Below, piece by piece: positions 6,029 through 11,743 of a stretch of DNA of 11,743 nucleotides. Each line of letters starts with the position of its first letter. Position 1 is the stretch's first letter. The notes under the pieces were generated by a model, which had not been told where the DNA came from, did no database searches, and saw only the letters and a list, made by a program, of their open reading frames with translations. This stretch comes from CAZRZN01 sp964604565. GTDB taxonomy: Bacteria > Pseudomonadota > Alphaproteobacteria > Rhodobacterales > Rhodobacteraceae. The position numbers and the translations under genes were made by a program. Location: NCBI GenBank assembly GCA_964604565.1, contig CAZRZN010000123.1, positions 1-11,743 on the forward strand, read 5' to 3'.

Positions 6029-9000
6029 TCCGCGGCCACCCCTTCCATGCGATCTTCGAGCGCATCCGCCGCGTCCTGAAGCGCCGCAAGCGTGGCCGCG
6101 TCGGGTGTCCAGTAGTTTCGGTCGGACGCTTCCAGCAGGCGGTTCGCCATACGCGAAGACGCGACCGGATTCAGTTCCGCAAGCCGGTTGCGCATGTCCT
6201 CGTCCAGCACGAAGGTCTCCGAGATCCGCTGATAGATCCAGGGTTCGACCTTGCCGGTGGTGGCTGACCAACCCAGCGTGTTGGTGACATGCGATTCGAT
6301 CTGGCGGACGCCCTCGGCACCGTGGTTCAGCAGGGCCTCGTAGAACTTGGGGTTCAGCGACCGTGACCGCGTTTCCAGCGAGACCTGATCCTGAAGGGTG
6401 CGGATTCTGCCGGACCCGCGGGTCTGGTCACTGATGTAGACGGACGCTTCCTGTCCACCACGCGCGCGTTTCACGGCGCGGGAAATGCCGCCCAGCGTGT
6501 CGAAATAATGATCGACCGTGGTCACGCCCAGCTCCACCGATTCAAGGTTCTGATAGGCCACTTCGACACGCTTGAGCGTTGCCTGAAGCAGTTGGGGATT
6601 GGCGGCAGCCTTGCCGTCGGTTCCGTAGGCATAGCTCTTGCGCGCCTCATAGGCATCCGCCAGCTCGTCCTCGTCGCCAAAGGCGGAACTGTCGACAAGC
6701 TGATTGACGTTTGACCCGTAGGCGCCCTCGGCGTTGGAGAAGACGCGCAGCGCGGCTTCTTCGATATCGCAGCCTGTCGCCTCCATATGGGCCAGGGCAT
6801 GGGCGCGGATGAAATTCTGCGTCAGCGGCTCATCCGCCTGCGCGGCCAGCAGCGCCGCCTGCGCGAGCAGCCGGGTCTGAAGCGGCAGCAGATCGCGGAA
6901 AATGCCCGACAGGGTCATCATCACGTCGATACGCGGGCGCCCGAGTTCCGCCAGCGGGATCAGTTCCGCGCCGGACAGACGTCCGAAACTGTCAAAGCGC
7001 GGCCGCGCACCCAGCAAGGCAAGCGCCTGTCCGATCGGTCCGCCATCGGATTTGATGTTGTCGGACCCCCAGAGCACCAGCGCCACGGAGCGCGGCAGCG
7101 TATCATGGGTGTCCAGCAGCAGTTGCGCCTGTTTCGCACCGTCGCGGCAGGCATATTCCGTAGGCATCCGGAAGGGGTCAAAGGCATGGATGTTGCGGCC
7201 CGTCGGCAAAATCTCCGGGCTGCGGATCAGATCGCCGCCCGGCACCGGCAGGGTGTAGCCCGCGCGCAGCGCATGCATCAGGGCCGGGATCTCGCTGTCC
7301 TGCGCCAGCGCCTCAAGCACGCGGGCGCGGGTTTCCTCGGGGACCGCGCCCATGGCATCGGCATAGGCAACGCGGGTCGCGTCATCCAGTTTCTTGCCGA
7401 CGACATGCAGACCCTCGGGGATCAGCGCATCCTCGGTTTCCAGCAGACGCAGCCACAGCGTGTCGGGATCTCCGACAAGGTCCACCGCCGCGGCCTGCTC
7501 GGCGATCAGCAATTCCAGATCCGAACGCTCGTTCGCGCCGGGTGCCAGCGCGCGCCAGCGGCTCAGGCTTTCCTTGAGGTCCATCAGACCCTTGTAAAGC
7601 CCCGAGGCGGCCAGCGGCGGCGTCAGATGCGTGATCGTCACCGCGCCGGACCGGCGCTTGGCAAGGCTGGCCTCCGAGGGGTTGTTCGCCGCATAGAGAT
7701 AGATGTTCGGCATCTCGCCGATCAGGCGGTCCGGCCAGTCGCGTGCGCCAAGGCCGGATTGTTTGCCCGGCATGAATTCCAGCGCGCCATGCATGCCGAA
7801 ATGCAGCACCACATCGGCCTTCAGCGTGTTGCGCAGATACAGGTAGAACTGGGCAAAGGCATGGGTCGGGGCAAAGCCCTTTTCAAAGAGCAGGCGCATC
7901 GGGTCGCCCTCGTAGCCGAACCCCGGCTGCAACCCGACAAAGACCTTGCCGAAATGCTTGCCCAGAACAAAGACTCCGCGCCCGTCCGACTGCACCTTGC
8001 CCGGGGCCGGGCCCCAAACCGCCTCGATTTCGTCCAGCGGGCCGGTGTTGGCGACGATATGTTCGGCATCCACATGGGCCGCGACATTGGCTTCCTGACC
8101 GTATTGCCGGGAATTTCCGCCCAGCACGGCTTCGCGCAGCGCCGGCACGTCCCTTGGCACGTCGATGTCGTAGCCTTCGGCCTTCATCGCGGTCATCGTG
8201 TTGAACAGGCTTTCAAAGACATTCATGTAAGCCGCCGTGCCCGCCGCCCCCGCATTGGGCGGAAAGCCGAAAAGAACGATGGCCACATTCGCCTCTGCCA
8301 GCGCCTTGCGGCGCAGTTGCACCCGGCGCAGCACCTTTTCGGACAGGCTGTCGATCCGCTCGAGGCAGGGCGACATCGCCTTGCAATCGGACTGGACCGT
8401 GCAGCCGTGCGCGCATCCGTTGCAGCCCTGCGGTCCATGCCGCCCGCCAAAGACGGTGGGCGCGGTGGCCCCGTCCAGTTCCGGCAGCGCCACCAGCATG
8501 GTGGTCTCGATCGGGCCAAGGCCCTGACCGGACTCGGCCCATTGGCCCAGTGTCTGGAATTCCAGGGGATGCGCCGCAAGATAGGGCACATCCAGATCCG
8601 CAAGCGCCGTCACGGCGGCGGAACTGTCGTTGTAGGCCGGCCCGCCGACAAGGCTGAAGCCGGTCAGCGACAGCAGCGCGTCGATCCGGGTGCCCGTCCC
8701 GGCTTCGGTGCCGTTGGTCGCATCTGCAACGGCGCCCTGATCGCGGAAGAACGCATTGATCGCCGGGCGCCCGTCAAGCCCGCCGGCAAAGGCCGGCAGC
8801 ACGCGCAGGCCCTTGGCCTCCAACGCGCGGATGACCGCGTCGTAATGGGCGGTGTCCGCCGACAGCACGTAGGACCGCATCATCAGAAGGCCCACGGTGC
8901 CGACCGGCGCGTCGGGGCGCGGCAGGTCTTCGGGATCGGTGGTGATGCGCGCGGGAAGGTCGGGATGATACAGCCCGACATCGGGATATTCGACCGGCGC

Positions 9001-9633
9001 GGGCGCTTCGGCGCCCAGCCATTCGGGCCGCGCCTTGGCGTAATGGCCCAGCAGGTAACGCACCAGCGCTTCGATATTGTCGTCCGATCCGCCCAGCCAG
9101 TATTGCATGACCAGGAACCAGCTGCGCAGATCCTGCGCCTTGCCGGGGATCAGCCGGAGGATCTTCGGCAGGCGGCGCAGTTGCTGCATCCGCTTTTCGC
9201 CGCTGTCGGAATTGGGCTTGGACCCGCCGCGCAGCTTTTTCATCAGCTTCATCATGCCGGACGCAGGGGCCGACATGTCCAGCTTGCCCAGGCGTGTCAG
9301 CTTGATGATTTCCGCGTCGGCGATGACGCCGATCATGCCGTCTACCTTGTCGCGCACCGCGCGCATGTCGTCGAGGACCGGCGCGATATGCTCTTCGAGG
9401 AACAGCAGGTTCGCAAGGACCATATCGGCCTCTGCAATGCGGGCGCGGGTCTCGGCCAGCGCCTCGGGTGTCTCGGCCCATTCGGCGGCGGCATGGACGC
9501 TGACGGACAGGCCCGGGAAATCCCGCGACAGACGGCCGGCCACCCGCATCACCGGGCCGGCCGCATGGCTGTCCAGCGTGATGATCACGATGTTGTAGGG
9601 CTGGGCGCCCATTGTGATGTCGTCACCGCGCAT
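6025..9633 (-). CDS. bchH: BchH, Mg-chelatase large porphyrin-binding subunit
   Basis: CobN/ChlH-family subunit that binds protoporphyrin IX and Mg2+. With BchI and BchD (not in this window) it inserts Mg, the committed step to bacteriochlorophyll. The product is 1202 residues, the normal size. Family signatures include FGFPPNAGAAGTAAYMNVFE (about 450-470), LHFGMHGALEFMPGKQSGLG (about 610) with the nearby YAANNPSEASLAKRR, and GRNIHAFDPFRMPT further on. A cysteine-rich stretch (Cys404, 407, 411, 417, 423) may hold the oxygen-sensitive Fe-S cluster reported for Rhodobacter capsulatus BchH. The start at 9633 has GAAGG six nt upstream and overlaps the bchB end by 11 nt; the in-frame ATG at 9612 is a weaker alternative. 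The frame also stays open further up inside bchB. Confidence 0.98.
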   Translation of the reverse strand: MRGDDITMGAQPYNIVIITLDSHAAGPVMRVAGRLSRDFPGLSVSVHAAAEWAETPEALAETRARIAEADMVLANLLFLEEHIAPVLDDMRAVRDKVDGMIGVIADAEIIKLTRLGKLDMSAPASGMMKLMKKLRGGSKPNSDSGEKRMQQLRRLPKILRLIPGKAQDLRSWFLVMQYWLGGSDDNIEALVRYLLGHYAKARPEWLGAEAPAPVEYPDVGLYHPDLPARITTDPEDLPRPDAPVGTVGLLMMRSYVLSADTAHYDAVIRALEAKGLRVLPAFAGGLDGRPAINAFFRDQGAVADATNGTEAGTGTRIDALLSLTGFSLVGGPAYNDSSAAVTALADLDVPYLAAHPLEFQTLGQWAESGQGLGPIETTMLVALPELDGATAPTVFGGRHGPQGCNGCAHGCTVQSDCKAMSPCLERIDSLSEKVLRRVQLRRKALAEANVAIVLFGFPPNAGAAGTAAYMNVFESLFNTMTAMKAEGYDIDVPRDVPALREAVLGGNSRQYGQEANVAAHVDAEHIVANTGPLDEIEAVWGPAPGKVQSDGRGVFVLGKHFGKVFVGLQPGFGYEGDPMRLLFEKGFAPTHAFAQFYLYLRNTLKADVVLHFGMHGALEFMPGKQSGLGARDWPDRLIGEMPNIYLYAANNPSEASLAKRRSGAVTITHLTPPLAASGLYKGLMDLKESLSRWRALAPGANERSDLELLIAEQAAAVDLVGDPDTLWLRLLETEDALIPEGLHVVGKKLDDATRVAYADAMGAVPEETRARVLEALAQDSEIPALMHALRAGYTLPVPGGDLIRSPEILPTGRNIHAFDPFRMPTEYACRDGAKQAQLLLDTHDTLPRSVALVLWGSDNIKSDGGPIGQALALLGARPRFDSFGRLSGAELIPLAELGRPRIDVMMTLSGIFRDLLPLQTRLLAQAALLAAQADEPLTQNFIRAHALAHMEATGCDIEEAALRVFSNAEGAYGSNVNQLVDSSAFGDEDELADAYEARKSYAYGTDGKAAANPQLLQATLKRVEVAYQNLESVELGVTTVDHYFDTLGGISRAVKRARGGQEASVYISDQTRGSGRIRTLQDQVSLETRSRSLNPKFYEALLNHGAEGVRQIESHVTNTLGWSATTGKVEPWIYQRISETFVLDEDMRNRLAELNPVASSRMANRLLEASDRNYWTPDAATLAALQDAADALEDRMEGVAAE

Positions 9634-11197
9634 AATGGGCCTTCGCTTCGTAGAGGGTGTCGACGCTGATCTCGGAAACGCCCTTTTCGGCGGCAAAGGC
9701 CTCTGTGTTGCGGCGGGCCTTGCCGCGCACGAAGAAGGGAATCTTTTTCAATTCCTGTTCCGCCGACGGCAGCCAGACCACCTCGATCGTGCTGACCGCC
9801 CCGGCCTCGGCGCTTTCCGGCGCAGCCTGAGGCGCTTCGGCTTGCGCGACCGGTTCGGCGGGGGCCTGTTCGATGTCCCGCAGGCTGGCCTTGCCGCCGT
9901 GGTGGCTGGCGCCGGCCTCGTCGTGGAATTCGAAATCCTCGCGGAACATGGTCAGCAGATGCTCTTCCAGCCCCATGACCAGCGGATGCACCCAAGTGTC
10001 GAAGAGCACGTTCGCGCCCTCTATCCCCATCTGCGGCGAATAGCGCGCCGGGAAATCCTGCACATGCACCGGCGCGGAGATCACCGCGCAGGGGATGCCC
10101 AGACGCTTGCCGATGTGACGCTCCATCTGGGTGCCGAGGATCATCTCGGGTGCCAGTTCCTCGATCCGCTGCTCGACCTCAAGGTAGTCGTCACTGATCA
10201 GCGCATCGACGCCGTGTTCCTTGGCGGTCGCGCGGACCAGGCGCGCCTGTTCGCGGTTGTAGCAGCCCATGCCGACCACTTCGAAGCCCATCTCGTCGCG
10301 CGCGACGCGGGCCGCGGCGGCCACATGGGTGCCGTCCCCGAAGAGGAAGACCCGCTTGCCGGTCAGATAGGTGGAATCCACGGAGGCCGAATACCAGGGC
10401 AGGCGCAGGCGGCTTTCATCCAAAACCACGTCACGACCGGTCAGCGCAGCAATCTCGGAGACGAAATCGCGGGTCGCGCCGACGCCGATGGGCACGACCT
10501 TCGTGTGCGGCAGGTCGAGTTCGCGGGCCATCCAGCGGCAGGCGCTCTCGGAGGTTTCGGGATACATCAGCACGTTGAAATGCGCCGCGCCCAGACGGGC
10601 GATGTCCGAAGGGCGCGCGCCGTAGGGCGCCACGACATTCACGCCGATGCCCATGTCGTTCAGCAGCGCGGTCACTTCGGTGATGTCGTCGCGGTGACGA
10701 AAGCCCAGCGCGGTCGGCCCGATCAGGTTGGCGGTTGGACGAGCCGTCTTTTCGCAGGGCTTTGCAAGGGCGCGGCAGATCTGGAAGAACGTCTCATCCG
10801 CGCCGAAGTTTTCCTTGCGCTGATAGCTGGGCAGTTCCAGCGCGATGACCGGCACCGGCAGGCCCATGGTCTCTGCCATGCCACCGGGATCGTCCTGGAT
10901 CAGTTCGGCGGTGCAGGAGGCCCCGACGATGATCGCCTCGGGCTTGAACCGGTCATAGGCGTCCTGCGCGGCGGTCTTGAACAGCTTGGCGGTGTCGGCC
11001 CCCAGATCGCGCGCCTGAAAGGTGGTATAGCTGACCGGCGGGCGGTGGTTGCGCCGCTCGATCATCGTGAAAAGCAGATCGGCATAGGTGTCGCCCTGCG
11101 GCGCATGCAGAACGTAGTGCAGATCCTTCATCGCGGTGGCGACGCGCATGGCGCCGACATGCGGCGGGCCTTCGTAGGTCCAGACGGAGAGCTTCAT
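9623..11197 (-). CDS. bchB: BchB, catalytic subunit B of dark-operative protochlorophyllide reductase
   Basis: Partner of BchN in the NifDK-like catalytic heterotetramer that reduces protochlorophyllide in the dark. The product is 524 residues. Asp36 (APQGDTYAD) is the unusual aspartate ligand of the BchNB [4Fe-4S] cluster. Cys95 (VGASCTAEL) and Asp274 (YSASVDSTY), the latter implicated in substrate protonation, fall at exactly the numbers used for the Rhodobacter enzyme. FGDGTHVAAAARV (286-298) and HVQDFPARYSPQMG (378-391) are also typical. After the core comes an Ala/Pro/Glu-rich linker (about 440-470), then the C-terminal PCP-reductase domain (WLPSAEQELKKIPFFVRGKA, 475-494). The start at 11197 has GGAGG upstream and lies 40 nt after bchN. 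The end overlaps bchH by 11 nt. The complex is O2-sensitive. Confidence 0.98.
   Translation of the reverse strand: MKLSVWTYEGPPHVGAMRVATAMKDLHYVLHAPQGDTYADLLFTMIERRNHRPPVSYTTFQARDLGADTAKLFKTAAQDAYDRFKPEAIIVGASCTAELIQDDPGGMAETMGLPVPVIALELPSYQRKENFGADETFFQICRALAKPCEKTARPTANLIGPTALGFRHRDDITEVTALLNDMGIGVNVVAPYGARPSDIARLGAAHFNVLMYPETSESACRWMARELDLPHTKVVPIGVGATRDFVSEIAALTGRDVVLDESRLRLPWYSASVDSTYLTGKRVFLFGDGTHVAAAARVARDEMGFEVVGMGCYNREQARLVRATAKEHGVDALISDDYLEVEQRIEELAPEMILGTQMERHIGKRLGIPCAVISAPVHVQDFPARYSPQMGIEGANVLFDTWVHPLVMGLEEHLLTMFREDFEFHDEAGASHHGGKASLRDIEQAPAEPVAQAEAPQAAPESAEAGAVSTIEVVWLPSAEQELKKIPFFVRGKARRNTEAFAAEKGVSEISVDTLYEAKAHYAR
9640..9644 (-). promoter_or_regulatory. Shine-Dalgarno site of bchH
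   Basis: GAAGG sits six nt before the ATG at 9633, within the last codons of bchB. It favours this start over the internal ATG at 9612, which has only a weak GGTGA about 12 nt upstream. Confidence 0.55.
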
Positions 11198-11238
11198 GAC
11201 CGGCCTCCGATTCGAGTATTTGGGGAGAGAAGAAGCAT
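11194..11238 (-). other. 14-codon ORF bridging bchN and bchB (possible coupling element)
   Basis: The ATG shares a base with the bchN stop (TGATG), and the reading frame encodes MLLLSPNTRIGGRS before a TGA that overlaps the bchB ATG (ATGA). It spans the whole 40-nt gap and contains the bchB GGAGG site. It is short enough to be chance, but it repeats the arrangement seen between bchH and bchL. I do not claim a functional peptide. Confidence 0.2.
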
Positions 11239-11743
11239 CAGACGGGCTCCTCCATCTTCAGCAGCGCGCGGCGGCGCAGCGGGCGCGAGAAGAGGCTGGC
11301 GAGATCGCCCGCCTGTTCGTAGAAATGCACCGGCGTGAACACCAGTTCGATGGCCCATTTCGTGGTAAGGCCCTGGGCCTCCAGCGGGTTGGCGAGACCG
11401 AGGCCGCAGACCGTCAGATCCGGGTTGGCGTCCAGCACGCGGTCGAGTTGCAGATCGACGTCCTGCCCTTCGGAAAAGACCGGGCCGGGCGCCATCATGG
11501 CCATGTCCGGGCCGACGATCTTGCGGTGGACATAGGGCGCGCCGACTTCGAGCGCGGTCATGCCGCATTCGCGGGTCAGGAAGCGGGCCAGAGGGATTTC
11601 CAGCTGACTGTCGGGGAAGAAGAAGACCGATTTCTCCCGCAACGATTCGGCGGCCTGGGCGACGGCTTTGCGCGCGCGGGCGCGCGGTGCGTCGGTGGCG
11701 GCCGCGAAGGTGGCGTCATCGACGCCGAATTCGTCTGCGATGG
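11238..11743 (-). CDS. bchN: BchN, subunit N of dark-operative protochlorophyllide reductase (3' part, runs off right edge)
   Basis: NifD-like subunit that pairs with BchB. It provides three cysteine ligands of the catalytic [4Fe-4S] cluster, which lie in the N-terminal part outside this window. The last 167 residues are present of a protein usually about 425-430 long. The frame is open to the window edge (beginning IADEFGVDDATF). Family-like stretches are VFFFPDSQLEIPLARFL, GMTALEVGAPYVHR, ANPLEAQGLTTKWAIELVF and the C-terminal TPVHFYEQAGDLASLFSRPL. The stop at 11238 is followed after 40 nt by bchB. The NB order matches purple-bacterial clusters, and bchL is separated from them by bchH. The identity is firm from motifs and neighbours. 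Confidence 0.96.
   Translation of the reverse strand, partial: IADEFGVDDATFAAATDAPRARARKAVAQAAESLREKSVFFFPDSQLEIPLARFLTRECGMTALEVGAPYVHRKIVGPDMAMMAPGPVFSEGQDVDLQLDRVLDANPDLTVCGLGLANPLEAQGLTTKWAIELVFTPVHFYEQAGDLASLFSRPLRRRALLKMEEPV

Noticed and set aside
5916..6089. Longer in-frame BchL start upstream of 5915
   Set aside because: The extension would overlap the end of bchH, lacks similarity to known BchL N termini, and would bypass the strong GGAGGA site.
6787..9669. 960-codon plus-strand ORF opposite bchH
   Set aside because: It is fully antisense to a certain gene. Long antisense frames are expected in GC-rich coding DNA because the codon bias of bchH removes stops there. Its product is rich in Arg, His, Gln and Gly with no recognisable domain.
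9614..11338. 574-codon plus-strand ORF opposite bchB and the end of bchN
   Set aside because: Same antisense artefact; no domain, and it crosses the bchN-bchB boundary.

Overview
This window is an internal piece of the photosynthesis gene cluster of an aerobic (or facultative) anoxygenic phototrophic alphaproteobacterium. The purple-bacterial puh genes, the bacteriochlorophyll genes and the protein sequences point to Rhodobacterales, most likely the Roseobacter group. The DNA is GC-rich and almost wholly coding. All recognised genes lie on the minus strand, so transcription runs from high to low coordinates: bchN (3' part), bchB, bchH, bchL, bchM, lhaA, puhA, puhB, puhC, a 98-residue protein I cannot name, and acsF (5' part).

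Right part (about 5000-11743): early bacteriochlorophyll synthesis. BchN, BchB and BchL are the three subunits of the dark-operative protochlorophyllide reductase (DPOR). BchH is the large porphyrin-binding subunit of Mg-chelatase, and BchM methylates Mg-protoporphyrin IX. With AcsF at the left end (the O2-dependent E-ring cyclase), the window covers four consecutive steps: Mg insertion, methylation, cyclisation and D-ring reduction. The other chelatase subunits, BchI and BchD, are not here.

Left part (1 to about 4350): reaction-centre and antenna assembly. LhaA is an MFS-like LH1 assembly factor, PuhA is the reaction-centre H subunit, and PuhB and PuhC are assembly factors. They are followed by the 98-residue soluble protein and AcsF.

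Genes are packed tightly. bchB/bchH overlap by 11 nt, bchL/bchM share one base (TGATG), and bchM/lhaA and the 98-aa gene/acsF have ATGA overlaps. Most remaining gaps are 16-63 nt. The one larger gap (109 nt, bchH-bchL) holds an ORF of 38 codons whose start overlaps the bchH stop and whose stop overlaps the bchL start. A strong GC-rich hairpin sits between puhA and puhB. I saw no RNA genes, mobile elements, CRISPR or convincing promoters; the transcript(s) probably start outside the window or inside coding sequence.

No wholly new system is evident. The points most worth a second look are the bridging small ORF(s), the puhA-puhB hairpin and the uncharacterised 98-aa gene.
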